The translations under genes and the position numbers were made by a program. From Pseudonocardia sp. CNS-004 (GTDB lineage: Bacteria > Actinomycetota > Actinomycetes > Mycobacteriales > Pseudonocardiaceae), in assembly GCA_001942185.1 (NCBI GenBank), contig MKJV01000156.1, positions 113,553 through 177,552 on the forward strand: a stretch of DNA of 64,000 nucleotides, in the 5' to 3' direction. Below, piece by piece: positions 46,689 to 54,942 of this stretch. Positions within the stretch are counted from its first letter, which is position 1. Every line of letters starts with the position of its first letter. Below the pieces are notes generated by a model that did no database searches, had not been told where the DNA came from, and saw only the letters and a program-made list of their open reading frames with translations.

Positions 46689-47906
46689 GTGGCGACGAGC
46701 GAGGCCCCGCGGGGGGGCCGGGGCACCGCGATCGGTGAGGGCATCACGTGGGCGGCGCGGTGGAGCCTGCGGCTGATCCTCGCCGCCGCAGGTGCGACGC
46801 TGATCTGGCTGTTGGTCGGGGCGCTGTGGTCGATCGTGATGCCGGTGCTCCTCGCGGTGATACTCGCGACGGTGCTGTGGCCGCCGACGGGCTGGTTGTG
46901 CCGGCACCGCTTCCCGCCCGCGCTCGCAGCCGCCACGGTGCTGCTGGCGGGGATCGTCGTGCTCGCGGGCATCGTCGTGCTGATCAGCACGTCGGTGTCG
47001 GGCAGCGTCCCGCAGATCACGCAGAGCGCGCTCACGGGCATCCAGTCCATCCAGGAGTGGCTGTCGGGGCCGCCGCTGAACCTCGCCCGGGGCCAGCTCG
47101 ACGCCGCGCTGCAGACCGCCACCGCACAGCTGCAGCAGAGCGTGTCGACGATCACCACGAGCGTGCTCACCGGCGTCGGGAGCGTGGCGTCCGGTGTGAT
47201 CACGGCCCTGCTCACGCTGGTGCTCGTGTTCCTGTTCGTGAAGGACGGGCCGCGGTTCCTGCCGTGGCTGCGTGCGGTCGCGGGGGACGGGGCAGGCGGG
47301 CACATGGTGGAGGTGCTGCGCCGGATCTGGGTCACGCTCGGCGACTTCATCCGCGTGCAGGCGTTCGTGGCGCTCGTCGACGCCCTGCTCATCGGGCTCG
47401 GGCTGGTGCTGCTCGGGGTTCCGCTCGCGATCCCGCTCGCCGTGCTCACGTTCCTCGGCGGGTTCATCCCGATCGTCGGGGCGTTGGTGGCGGGCGCGTT
47501 GTCGGTGCTCGTCGCGCTGGTCAGCAACGGGTTCACGACGGCGCTGGTCGTGCTCGTGATCATCGTGGCCGTGCAGCAGCTCGAGGGCAACGTGCTGCAG
47601 CCGATGTTGCAGGCGCGCAGCCTCCGCCTGCACGCCGCGGTCGTGCTGCTCGCCGTCACCGCGGGCAGCACGCTCTACGGCATCGCGGGCGCGTTCCTGT
47701 CCGTGCCGGCGACGGCCGCCGCGGCCGTGGTCGTGCGCTACCTGGGTGAGCAGATCGACGCCCGCGTCGGCGTGCCGCCGGAGATCCTCGGGGCGGACGA
47801 GGACGCGCCACCGGCCATCGTGGCCGCCACTGATCCGGACGTCCCGGAGCCGGACGTCTCGGACGCCCGCGAGTCCCACCACGATGGGAATGGCGGCCGG
47901 GCATGA
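46689..47906 (+). CDS. AI-2E/PerM-family transporter
   Basis: A 405-residue membrane protein with about eight helices in the AI-2E family pattern: paired N-terminal helices, a periplasmic amphipathic region (about residues 100-155), then LVFLFVKDGPRFLPWLR, IRVQAFVALVDALLIGLGL, GGFIPIVGALVAGA and QQLEGNVLQPMLQARSLRLHA. Members include AI-2 exporters and Na+/H+ antiporters, so the substrate is open. It is followed after 16 bp by rpiB and nei, a possible three-gene transcription unit. Confidence 0.9.
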   Translation: MATSEAPRGGRGTAIGEGITWAARWSLRLILAAAGATLIWLLVGALWSIVMPVLLAVILATVLWPPTGWLCRHRFPPALAAATVLLAGIVVLAGIVVLISTSVSGSVPQITQSALTGIQSIQEWLSGPPLNLARGQLDAALQTATAQLQQSVSTITTSVLTGVGSVASGVITALLTLVLVFLFVKDGPRFLPWLRAVAGDGAGGHMVEVLRRIWVTLGDFIRVQAFVALVDALLIGLGLVLLGVPLAIPLAVLTFLGGFIPIVGALVAGALSVLVALVSNGFTTALVVLVIIVAVQQLEGNVLQPMLQARSLRLHAAVVLLAVTAGSTLYGIAGAFLSVPATAAAAVVVRYLGEQIDARVGVPPEILGADEDAPPAIVAATDPDVPEPDVSDARESHHDGNGGRA

Positions 47907-47922
47907 GGGAGGATGGGGCACC

Positions 47923-48423
47923 GTGCGCGTCTACCTGGGGTCCGACCACGCCGGTTTCGAGCTCAAGGCACACCTGGTCGCCCACCTGACCGGGTTGGGC
48001 CACGAGGCGATCGACGTCGGGCCCGCGGCCTACGACGCCGCCGACGACTACCCGCCGTTCTGCGTCGAGGCCGCCCGCCGCACGCTGGCCGACCCGGGCA
48101 GCCTGGGTGTCGTGCTCGGCGGTTCCGGCAACGGTGAGCAGATCGCGGCGAACAAGGTGCCCGGCATCCGGTGCGCGCTGGCGTGGAGCGTCGAGACCGC
48201 CACGCTCGGCCGCCAGCACAACGACGCGCAGGTGGTGGCCGTCGGGGCCAGGATGCACTCGCTGCAGGAGGCCGCGGGGATCGTCGAGGCGTTCGTCGCC
48301 ACCCCGTTCTCCGGGCAGGAGCGCCACCAGCGGCGGATCGACCTGCTCACCGAGTACGAGCGCACGGGCGTGCCGCCCGCGCTGCCGCCCGAGCAGATCC
48401 CGGCCCCCACGACCACGACGTAG
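47923..48423 (+). CDS. rpiB: Ribose-5-phosphate isomerase B
   Basis: The 166-residue enzyme interconverts ribose-5-phosphate and ribulose-5-phosphate. GSDHAGFELKAHL, GGSGNGEQIAANKVPGIRCA and RQHNDAQVVAVGARM are the RpiB active-site segments, in the actinobacterial form with G-S-G-N instead of the catalytic Cys-containing loop. The GTG at 47923 is chosen because GGAGG lies ten bases upstream. It abuts nei with no gap. Confidence 0.93.
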   Translation: MRVYLGSDHAGFELKAHLVAHLTGLGHEAIDVGPAAYDAADDYPPFCVEAARRTLADPGSLGVVLGGSGNGEQIAANKVPGIRCALAWSVETATLGRQHNDAQVVAVGARMHSLQEAAGIVEAFVATPFSGQERHQRRIDLLTEYERTGVPPALPPEQIPAPTTTT

Positions 48424-49263
48424 ATGCCCGAAGGTCACACCCTCCACCGGCTCGCCGACCTGCACCGCAGCCGGTTCGCGGGGCACCCGGTGGCCGTGTC
48501 CAGCCCGCAGGGGCGGTTCGCGGCGAGCGCTGCGCTCCTCGACGGCCGCGTGCTGGAGCAGACGGAGGCGCACGGCAAGCACCTGTTCCACCACTACGGC
48601 CCCGACCTCGTGGTGCACGTCCACCTCGGGCTGTACGGCACGTTCAGCGACGAGCCGCTGCCGGCCGCGGAGCCGGTGGGGCAGGTGCGGATGCGGATGG
48701 TGGGGCCCACCCACTACGCCGATCTGCGCGGTGCCGCGGCGTGCGAGCTGGTCACCGACGCCGAGGCCGCCGCCGTGCGGGCCCGCCTCGGCGCCGACCC
48801 GTTGCGCTCCGACGCCGACCCCGACGACGTGTGGGCCCGGATCTCGCGGTCGCGCGCGCCGCTCGCGACGCTGCTGATGGACCAGTCGGTGATCGCGGGC
48901 GTGGGGAACGTCTACCGGGCCGAGCTGCTGTTCCGGCACCGGATCGACCCCCGGCTGCCCGGCCGGTCGCTGCGCAGGGCGCAGTGGGACGCGATGTGGG
49001 ACGACCTCGCCGCGCTGATGCGGGAGGGCGTGCGCACCGGCCGCATCGACACCGTTGCTCCGGAGCACGACCCGGAGCGCACGGGCCGGGCGCCGCGACA
49101 GGACCGGCACGGCGGCGAGGTCTACGCGTACCGCCGCACCGGGCAGCCGTGCCTCGTCTGCGGCACGCCCATCGCCCACGCCGAGCACGCGGCCCGGAAC
49201 CTGTTCTGGTGCCCGAAGTGCCAGCGCGCCCGGCGCTCCCGCGCCCGGCGCACCAGCGCCTAG
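48424..49263 (+). CDS. Fpg/Nei-family DNA glycosylase (endonuclease VIII-like)
   Basis: The 279-residue protein begins MPEGHTLHRLA with the catalytic Pro2/Glu3, and includes the helix-two-turn-helix DQSVIAGVGNVYRAELLF and a C-terminal zinc finger CLVCGTP...FWCPKCQ. The P-E-G-H start places it with Nei rather than Fpg. It removes oxidised bases. Its ATG directly follows the rpiB stop, and its own TAG stop lies in the terminal repeat of the MITE-like element. Confidence 0.93.
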   Translation: MPEGHTLHRLADLHRSRFAGHPVAVSSPQGRFAASAALLDGRVLEQTEAHGKHLFHHYGPDLVVHVHLGLYGTFSDEPLPAAEPVGQVRMRMVGPTHYADLRGAAACELVTDAEAAAVRARLGADPLRSDADPDDVWARISRSRAPLATLLMDQSVIAGVGNVYRAELLFRHRIDPRLPGRSLRRAQWDAMWDDLAALMREGVRTGRIDTVAPEHDPERTGRAPRQDRHGGEVYAYRRTGQPCLVCGTPIAHAEHAARNLFWCPKCQRARRSRARRTSA

Positions 49264-49426
49264 GGCCTGTCCTGTAAGCCCAGGACCACGCTCTTCGCGC
49301 CGAGATCGCCCCTGGCGGCGTTGCCGGCACGACCGGGTACGTCCAGTACAACGGCTCGTGCCGCGCCTTGCCAGGGACGATCTCGATCACGAAGCCCGCG
49401 GCCCGGGGCCTACAGGACACGCCCTA
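49261..49426. mobile_element. MITE-like 166-bp palindromic element
   Basis: Terminal inverted repeats of 21 bp (49261-49281 and 49406-49426; TAGGGCcTGTCCTGTAaGCCC, 19 of 21 paired) are flanked by CTAG at both ends (49260-49263, 49424-49427), possibly a target duplication. Inside, CGAGATCGCCCCTGGC and its imperfect complement extend the symmetry, so the whole element can fold into one long hairpin. There is no transposase. Confidence 0.7.
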
Positions 49427-49498
49427 GAACGAGCAATTCCGGACTCGGCCGGTGGTCGTAGCGGTCAGGGCCGGGACGACGGGCCGGCCGGCGGCTCG

Positions 49499-49562
49499 TG
49501 ATCGCCCGAAATGGTGCCGCGACGACCGATCTGTCGTCCCGCCACCACTGCCGACAATCGAC
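49499..49562. repeat. Bipartite palindromic repeat, copy 2 (degenerate)
   Basis: TGATCGCCCGAAATGGTG at the left and a weaker complement at the right enclose GACGACcgatctGTCGTC. The layout and sequence match copies at 34381, 58794 and 58867. It is downstream of the convergent P450 gene. Confidence 0.6.
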
Positions 49563-49610
49563 GTACACATGATCGGCATCACGTCGGACTCATTCGTCCA
49601 GGGGCGAGGC

Positions 49611-50816
49611 TCAGCCGAGCACGACCGGGAGCGCGACCACCCCGTTCAGGAGCAGGCCGGGGTCGCGGGCGGGCTCCGTGTCCGGGTCGGCGAGGCGCAG
49701 GTCGGGGAAGCGGGCGAGCAGCGTGCCCAGCGCGATCCGGCCCTCGAGCCGGGCGAGCGGGGCGCCGACGCAGTGGTGCAGCCCGTGGCCGAACGCCATG
49801 TGCGGGTTCGGGGCCCGCGTGACGTCGAGCCGGTCCGGTTCCGGGAAGCGCTCGGGGTCACGGTTGGCGGCGAGCAGCGCGGGCAGCACGACGTCGCCCG
49901 CGGGGATCGTCACCCCGCCGATCTCGATGGGTGCCGCGGCGAACGCCGGGATCGTGACCTGCACCGGGCCGTCGTAGCGCAGCAGTTCCTCGACGGCGGC
50001 GGGCAGCCGCGCGGGCTCGGCCCGCAGCAGCGCGAGCTGGTCGGGGTGGCGCAGCAGGGCGAGCGTGCCGCTGACGATGAGGTTGACGGTGGTCTCGTGC
50101 CCGGCGAGGAGCAGCAGGGACACCATCGACGTGAGCTCGTCCTGCGAGAGCCGGTCGCCGTCGGAGTGCACCGCGATGAGCGCGGAGAGCAGGTCGTCAC
50201 CCGGTTCGGCGCGCTTCGCGGTGATCAGCTCACGCACGTAGCCGACCAGGCTGCGGACCGCGTCGACGTACACGTCCGCCGGGTGCACCGGGCCGTTGAC
50301 GGTGATCGACGACCAGCGCCGGAACTCGGCGCGGTCGCCCGGCGGGATGCCGAGCAGCTCGGTGATCACGGTGATCGGCAGCGGGAAGCCGAACCCCTCG
50401 ACGAGGTCGACGGGGCGCCCGCCCCCGCCGGCCGCGGCCAGGTCGTCGAGCAGGGCGTCGGCGATCTCCTGGACGCGCGGTGCCAGCGCCTCGACCCGGC
50501 GGGTGGTGAACGCCGCGGTGACCAGCCGGCGCAGCCGCGTGTGGTCGGGCGGGTTCGTGCTGAGCAGGTGGGTGTTGAGCGCGGTGTTCAGTTCCGGCGG
50601 CATCGCGTCCATGTGCGGGCCGCCCACGTACTTGACCACGGCCGGGTGTGTGAGCAGCTCCCGGGCCTCGGCGTACCCGGTGGCCACCCACGCCGGGACG
50701 CCCGTGAACAGCATGACCTTCTGCACCGGCCCGGTGGCCGCGAGCTCCGCGAAGGCCGCGTGCCGGGCCGGGCCGCTGGTCTCGGTGAACGGCGAGGGTG
50801 GTGTGGTGGAGGTCAC
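49611..50816 (-). CDS. Cytochrome P450
   Basis: About 401 residues, the usual bacterial class I size. I-helix oxygen-activation motif LLLAGHETT, K-helix E-x-x-R in VEELLRYD, and haem-binding FGHGLHHCVGAPLARLE with the Cys ligand. The GTG at 50816 is favoured because TACCGT is seven bases before it (leaderless pattern). It looks CYP107-like. No ferredoxin or ferredoxin reductase gene is adjacent, so electrons come from elsewhere; the substrate is unknown. Confidence 0.92.
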   Translation of the reverse strand: MTSTTPPSPFTETSGPARHAAFAELAATGPVQKVMLFTGVPAWVATGYAEARELLTHPAVVKYVGGPHMDAMPPELNTALNTHLLSTNPPDHTRLRRLVTAAFTTRRVEALAPRVQEIADALLDDLAAAGGGGRPVDLVEGFGFPLPITVITELLGIPPGDRAEFRRWSSITVNGPVHPADVYVDAVRSLVGYVRELITAKRAEPGDDLLSALIAVHSDGDRLSQDELTSMVSLLLLAGHETTVNLIVSGTLALLRHPDQLALLRAEPARLPAAVEELLRYDGPVQVTIPAFAAAPIEIGGVTIPAGDVVLPALLAANRDPERFPEPDRLDVTRAPNPHMAFGHGLHHCVGAPLARLEGRIALGTLLARFPDLRLADPDTEPARDPGLLLNGVVALPVVLG

Positions 50817-50885
50817 GGGTTCGACGGTAGCGCCGACGGCCCGTCGTCGACGCGGCGTCGCTGGCACCCCGCTGAGACCGGGGCG

Positions 50886-51776
50886 TCATCCGTCGAGCAC
50901 GGCGGGGTCGATGCGGTCGATCCGCCCCGGGTCGTTGACGATGTCGAGCGCGGTGATCAGCCCACCGGAGACGGTGAACGCCGCCACCGACACGAGCCGG
51001 CCGTCCTTGAAGGCCGCTGCCCCCGGCGCGCCGTTGACCAGCGCGGGACGGGTGAGCTCGGCGACCCGGGCGAACGTCATCGCCCCCTGGGCGACGGCTT
51101 CCCGGCCCCGGAGCACGGTGCGCGGGCGCAGCGGTCCGCCGTCGACGCGCACCACGACGTCCGGGGCGAGCACGGAGACGAGCGCCTCCAGGTCGCCGCC
51201 GCGCGCCGCGGTGAGGAACGCGTCCACGACGGTGCGCCGGGCACCGAGGTCGGCGTCCGGCTCCGGCTGGGCGCCGCGCACCCGGCGGCGGGCGCGGCTG
51301 GCCAGCTGCCGGGTGGCGGTCTCGCTGCGTTCCAGGACGGTGGCGATCTCGTCGAACGGCATCGAGAACATGTCGTGCAGCACGAACGCCAGGCGCTCGG
51401 CGGGGCTCAACGTCTCCAGGACGACGAGCAGCGCGAGGCCGACCGAGTCAGCGAGCACCGCCTCGCGCTCGGGGTCGGGTGTGGCCGAGTGCTCGGCGGG
51501 AGCGAGCACCAGGTCGGGCACGTGCGCGTCCAGCGACTCCTCGCGACGCTGGTTGCGGGACCGCAGGACGTTGAGGCAGATGCGCGCGACGACCGTGGTC
51601 AGCCACCCGCCGAGGTTGTCCACCCCTGACGTGTCGCCGCGGGTGACGCGCAGCCACGCCTCCTGCACGGCGTCCTCCGCCTCGGCGTGGGACCCCAGCA
51701 TCCGGAATGCCACCGCCTTGAGGTGGGCGCGGTGCTCCTCGAACCGCCCGGCCAGGAAGTCCTCGTTCCGATCCAT
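50886..51776 (-). CDS. ECF41-family RNA polymerase sigma factor (SigJ-like)
   Basis: The 296-residue protein has sigma region 2 (FEEHRAHLKAVAFRMLGSHAEAEDAVQEAWLR), region 4 (LSPAERLAFVLHDMFSMPFDEIATVLERSETATRQLASRARRRV) and a C-terminal SnoaL-like extension with VRVDGGPLR and a terminal N-D-P-G-R-I motif. That extension defines ECF41 and related groups, where it modulates activity without an anti-sigma factor. The divergent neighbour is a carboxymuconolactone-decarboxylase-like gene, the typical ECF41 partner. Confidence 0.92.
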   Translation of the reverse strand: MDRNEDFLAGRFEEHRAHLKAVAFRMLGSHAEAEDAVQEAWLRVTRGDTSGVDNLGGWLTTVVARICLNVLRSRNQRREESLDAHVPDLVLAPAEHSATPDPEREAVLADSVGLALLVVLETLSPAERLAFVLHDMFSMPFDEIATVLERSETATRQLASRARRRVRGAQPEPDADLGARRTVVDAFLTAARGGDLEALVSVLAPDVVVRVDGGPLRPRTVLRGREAVAQGAMTFARVAELTRPALVNGAPGAAAFKDGRLVSVAAFTVSGGLITALDIVNDPGRIDRIDPAVLDG

Positions 51777-51777
51777 G

Positions 51778-51839
51778 CGTCACATCCTTCCGTCGCCACG
51801 TGTCAGAGCACTGACCCGTCGAGGGACACCGATGTGACA
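51778..51839. promoter_or_regulatory. Face-to-face ECF41-type promoters
   Basis: On the plus strand CGTCACA (51778-51784) is followed after exactly 16 bp by TGTC (51801-51804). On the minus strand TGTCACA (51839-51833) is followed after exactly 16 bp by GGTC (51816-51813). Both fit the ECF41 motif as I recall it, TGTCACA-N16-CGTC, one driving the decarboxylase-like gene and one the sigma gene itself. The plus-strand -35 box overlaps the sigma-gene leader. Confidence 0.6.
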
Positions 51840-51850
51840 GGAGAAGGTCC

Positions 51851-52321
51851 ATGCGTATGAAGAACCCGGCGTTCGTGCTCCCGGACGCGATGAAGGGCAT
51901 CCAGTACCTGCTGAACGCGACCACCCAGGGTGGGGTGCCGCAGCGCACGCTCGAGCTGGTGGGCCTGCGGGTCAGCCAGATCAACGGCTGCGCCGCGTGC
52001 ATCCAGGGTCACGTGCGCGAGGCCAGGAAGGCGGGTGAGACCGACGAGCGGCTGATGGCCGTGGCCGCGTGGTGGGAGGCCCCGTACTTCGACGACGCGG
52101 AACGCGCCGCCTTGCGGCTGGCCGAGGCCGTGACCCGCACGGCCGACCGGTCCGGAACCGAGGAGGCCGTGCCGGACGCCGTCTGGGACGAGGCCGCCGA
52201 CCACTACGACGAGAAGCAGCTCTCCGCGCTCCTCGTCATGATCGGCACGCTCAACCTCTTCAACCGCATCAACGTGGCGGTGAAGGAGCGTGCTGACAAG
52301 CCCAGCTGGGAGGCGGCATAG
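51851..52321 (+). CDS. Carboxymuconolactone decarboxylase / AhpD-like protein
   Basis: The 156-residue protein carries CAACIQGHVREARKAG, the redox-active C-x-x-C-x3-H motif of AhpD-like members, within an all-helical fold. AGGAG lies upstream of the ATG at 51851; an in-frame second Met follows. Transcribed divergently from an ECF41 sigma gene, it is that factor's expected target. A peroxide or thiol-linked role is likely; the exact reaction is unknown. Confidence 0.92.
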   Translation: MRMKNPAFVLPDAMKGIQYLLNATTQGGVPQRTLELVGLRVSQINGCAACIQGHVREARKAGETDERLMAVAAWWEAPYFDDAERAALRLAEAVTRTADRSGTEEAVPDAVWDEAADHYDEKQLSALLVMIGTLNLFNRINVAVKERADKPSWEAA

Positions 52322-52326
52322 CGGGT

Positions 52327-52368
52327 CGTGAGTGGCTACGAGCGCTGCAGCACTCGTAGCCACTCACG
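52327..52368. terminator. Bidirectional terminator, 16-bp perfect stem
   Basis: Arms at 52327-52342 and 52353-52368 pair perfectly, between convergent genes and four bases after the preceding stop codon. GTGAGTGGCTACGAG repeats the hairpin at 12556-12593 with one base change in each arm. Confidence 0.75.
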
Positions 52369-52371
52369 AGG

Positions 52372-53137
52372 TCAGAAGTCGCCGAACCCGCCGTCGAACC
52401 CGCCGCCGTCGAACCCGCCCCCGTCGAAGCCGCCGGGGTCGCCCATGTCGGCGCCGACGTCGCCCTGCGCGTCGTCGGCGCCGTCGACGCCTCCGTCGGC
52501 GGCGGCACCGTCGGCGAACCCGTCGGCGTAGGCGACACCGGCCATGCCGGAGAACATCGCGCTGAACAGCAGGGCGGACCCGACGCCCCAGGCGCCCGCC
52601 ACGAGTGCGGCTTCCACCACGGTTCGGAGTACCAGCCCTGCGGGACGGGCCGCCCGGCCACCACGCCGCCCGGGTAGTAGTGCTGGTTGCGGCCCGACGG
52701 CACCGGCGAGGCGCTGTAGGAGTGGCCCTCCACCTCGACGTCGCGGTCCTCGCTGACGGCACCCGCGCGCTGCTGGCCGGGGAGTGCGGGCAGCTCGGGG
52801 CCCGGGTCGATACCCATCGCCGTGCGAGCGGCGCGGACGTAGTAGAGGCCCTCGCGGGCGGTCTCGGTGACCTGCCGGGCCTGGGCGACGCTGCGCGCCT
52901 GCTCCATCTGTGACCCGGCCGCGTTGTAGCGCTCCGCGGCGTCGGCGATCGCCTGCCTGGACGCGTCGTCGGTGCCGACGAGGTTGAGCACCTGCCCGCC
53001 GAGCCGCTCCACCCACCGGCGGGCCTCGGACTTGGCGTCCTCCAGCTCACGGGCCTGGGCCGCGTTGCGCTGGCGCACCAGCCACACGACACCCAGCACG
53101 ATCAACGCGAGCACCACGATGGTCAGGATCGTGCCCA
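52372..53137 (-). CDS. Membrane-anchored protein with Gly/Phe-rich tail, frameshifted
   Basis: About 255 residues. An N-terminal helix (TILTIVVLALIVLGVVWLV) is followed by a coiled-coil-like segment (QARELEDAKSEARRWVERL to QMEQARSVAQARQV), a Tyr/Pro-rich region, and, after a frame break near 52620, a small-residue-rich hydrophobic segment and the tail FDGGGFDGGGFDGGFGDF. AGGAG lies eight bases before the GTG at 53137. I do not recognise a named family; the tail resembles those of TPM/YgcG-type envelope proteins. Confidence 0.7.
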
Positions 53138-53213
53138 CTTGAACCACTCCTATTCGGCGACCGTCAACCCTTGACCGCCGGTGGGGGCGGTCGCGTTCCA
53201 ATAGGCTCCCACC

Positions 53214-53993
53214 GTGGCCGACTCCAAGCCCGTCGAATGCTGGATGACCGACATGGACGGTGTGCTCGTGCACGAGGGCCGGCTGATCCCCGGCGCCGAC
53301 GAGTTCATCACCCGCCTCCGCGACACCGGGAAGCCGTTCCTCGTCCTCACCAACAACTCGATCTTCACGCCGCGTGACCTGCAGTTCCGGCTGCGGACGA
53401 GCGGGATCGACATCCCGGTGGAGGCGATCTGGACCTCGGCGCTCGCCACCGCGAGCTTCCTCGAGGACCAGCGGCCGCAGGGCAGCGCCTACGTCGTGGG
53501 TGAGGCGGGGCTGACCACCGCGCTGCACGAGATCGGCTACGTGCTCACCGACAACGCGCCCGACTACGTGGTGCTGGGCGAGACCCGCACCTACAGCTTC
53601 GAGGCGGTGACCACCGCGATCCGCCTGATCAAGGGTGGCGCCCGGTGGGTGGCGACGAACCCGGACCCGACCGGGCCGTCGGCCGACGGGGTGCTGCCCG
53701 CCACGGGTGCCGTCGCCGCGCTGATCAGCCGCGCCACCGGGGTGGACCCCTACTTCATCGGCAAGCCGAACTCCCTGATGATGCGCGCCGCGCTGAACCG
53801 GCTGGAGGCCCACTCGGAGACCACGGTGATGATCGGCGACCGGATGGACACCGACATCATCGCGGGCCTGGAGGCGGGGATGCGCACCGTGCTCGTGCTG
53901 ACCGGCATCACGCAGGCCGACGAGGTCGATCGCTTCCCGTACCGCCCCAACCGGGTCGTGGACTCCATCGCGGACCTCGTCGCCGAGGTCTGA
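53214..53993 (+). CDS. HAD-superfamily subfamily IIA phosphatase (NagD-like)
   Basis: The 259-residue enzyme has motif I as MTDMDGVLVHEG (nucleophile and acid/base Asp), motif II in FLVLTNNS, and motif III/IV in GKPNSLMMRAAL and MIGDRMDTDIIAGLEAGM. The C2-type cap lies in between, as in NagD. Such enzymes hydrolyse small phosphate esters such as nucleotides. TAGGCT at 53202-53207 is six bases before the GTG start, so the mRNA is probably leaderless. Confidence 0.92.
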   Translation: MADSKPVECWMTDMDGVLVHEGRLIPGADEFITRLRDTGKPFLVLTNNSIFTPRDLQFRLRTSGIDIPVEAIWTSALATASFLEDQRPQGSAYVVGEAGLTTALHEIGYVLTDNAPDYVVLGETRTYSFEAVTTAIRLIKGGARWVATNPDPTGPSADGVLPATGAVAALISRATGVDPYFIGKPNSLMMRAALNRLEAHSETTVMIGDRMDTDIIAGLEAGMRTVLVLTGITQADEVDRFPYRPNRVVDSIADLVAEV

Positions 53994-54241
53994 CACCCGC
54001 CCTCCTCGGCCGGGTCCGCGCCGGACGGGCACGTCGTCGCGGACCCGGGGCCGGTGGAGGGAGGGGGTGTCCGGCCGGGCCCGGCGCCGCGGGTCTCGCG
54101 CGGCCCAGCGGCTCCGCGCGAGGCCGACGTCGACCGTGCCCCCGCGCATCGACTCGTCGTGCGTCGACCCGGTGTTAACCGGATTCCCAGGTACGGCCGG
54201 GTTCCCCGGGAATGACAGAGGTGTGATTTAGCATCGTCGGC

Positions 54242-54394
54242 ATGGACACGACGATCACGACCGGATGGTGGACGTGCACCGGGTGCGGCGTCGAGGCCGA
54301 GCTGCCCGTCTCGGCGACGTCCGGCTGCGAGGTGCCCTGCCCCGACTGCGGGGAGCCGATGGCCGAGGGCTGGCGGTGGGACGCCGCCGCCTAG
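54242..54394 (+). CDS. Small zinc-ribbon protein of 50 residues
   Basis: The frame MDTTITTGWWTCTGCGVEAEL ... CEVPCPDCGEPMAEGW contains two C-x-x-C knuckles spaced as in a zinc ribbon, plus an extra Cys, and Trp residues at both ends. TAGCAT at 54229-54234 is seven bases before the ATG (leaderless pattern). The TAG stop overlaps the stop of the convergent acetyltransferase gene in a shared CTAG. Function is unknown; zinc binding is expected. Confidence 0.75.
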   Translation: MDTTITTGWWTCTGCGVEAELPVSATSGCEVPCPDCGEPMAEGWRWDAAA

Positions 54395-54894
54395 CGTCGG
54401 CTCGGGGTCAGGTCGAGCTCGTAGTCCTGCCCCACGAGGTCCACCCCGAAGCTGTGGTGCGCCTCCTCGGCCACGAGCCGGAAGCCTGCCGCGAGGTAGA
54501 TCCGCCGGGCGGCGGTCAGCACGTCGTTCGTCCAGAGCCGCATGCGTGAGTAGCCCGCGTCCCTCGCGAACGCCACGCAGGTCTCCACCAGCCGGGTGCC
54601 CACGCGGTTGCCCCGGGCGTCGGGGTGCACCAGGAGGATCCGCAGCTTCGCCGTGTCCGGCGCATCGCCTGCCACGCAGAAGACGCAGCCCACGCGCCTG
54701 CCGTCGAGCTCGGCGATCCAGGCGCGCTCGCGTGCCGGGTCGTGGCTCTGGGCGAAGTCGGCCACGATCCGGGCGACGAGGGCTTCGAAGGTGCCGTCCC
54801 AGCCGAACTCGGCGGCGTACTGCTCGCCGTGGGCGAGCACCACCCAGCCGAGGTCGCCCGGCTGCACGAGCGGGCGGATCCGCACGTCTCCCAT
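54391..54894 (-). CDS. GNAT-family N-acetyltransferase
   Basis: A 167-residue GNAT protein. The acetyl-CoA pyrophosphate loop is HPDARGNRVGTRLVE (R-x-x-x-G-T form), preceded by strand KLRILLV and followed by RMRLWTNDVLTAARRIYLAAGF, the usual C-terminal helix. GGAGG is six bases before the ATG. Divergent from a TetR gene with a shared operator, it may modify a ligand or toxin sensed by that regulator. Confidence 0.88.
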   Translation of the reverse strand: MGDVRIRPLVQPGDLGWVVLAHGEQYAAEFGWDGTFEALVARIVADFAQSHDPARERAWIAELDGRRVGCVFCVAGDAPDTAKLRILLVHPDARGNRVGTRLVETCVAFARDAGYSRMRLWTNDVLTAARRIYLAAGFRLVAEEAHHSFGVDLVGQDYELDLTPSRR

Positions 54895-54910
54895 CGCTGA
54901 CCTCCAGCTA

Positions 54911-54928
54911 CTGAAACGGTCGTTTCAG
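54911..54928. promoter_or_regulatory. TetR operator between the GNAT and TetR genes
   Basis: CTGAAAC-GGTC-GTTTCAG is a palindrome with 7-bp arms (8 bp with the flanking A and T), centred between the divergent starts at 54894 and 54943. This is the standard place for a TetR site that controls both genes. Confidence 0.75.
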
Positions 54929-54942
54929 TGCAGACTGTCCTC

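Noticed and set aside
49611..52321. A natural-product cluster around the P450
   Set aside because: A lone P450 beside an ECF41 pair with no synthase, tailoring or resistance genes does not make a biosynthetic cluster.
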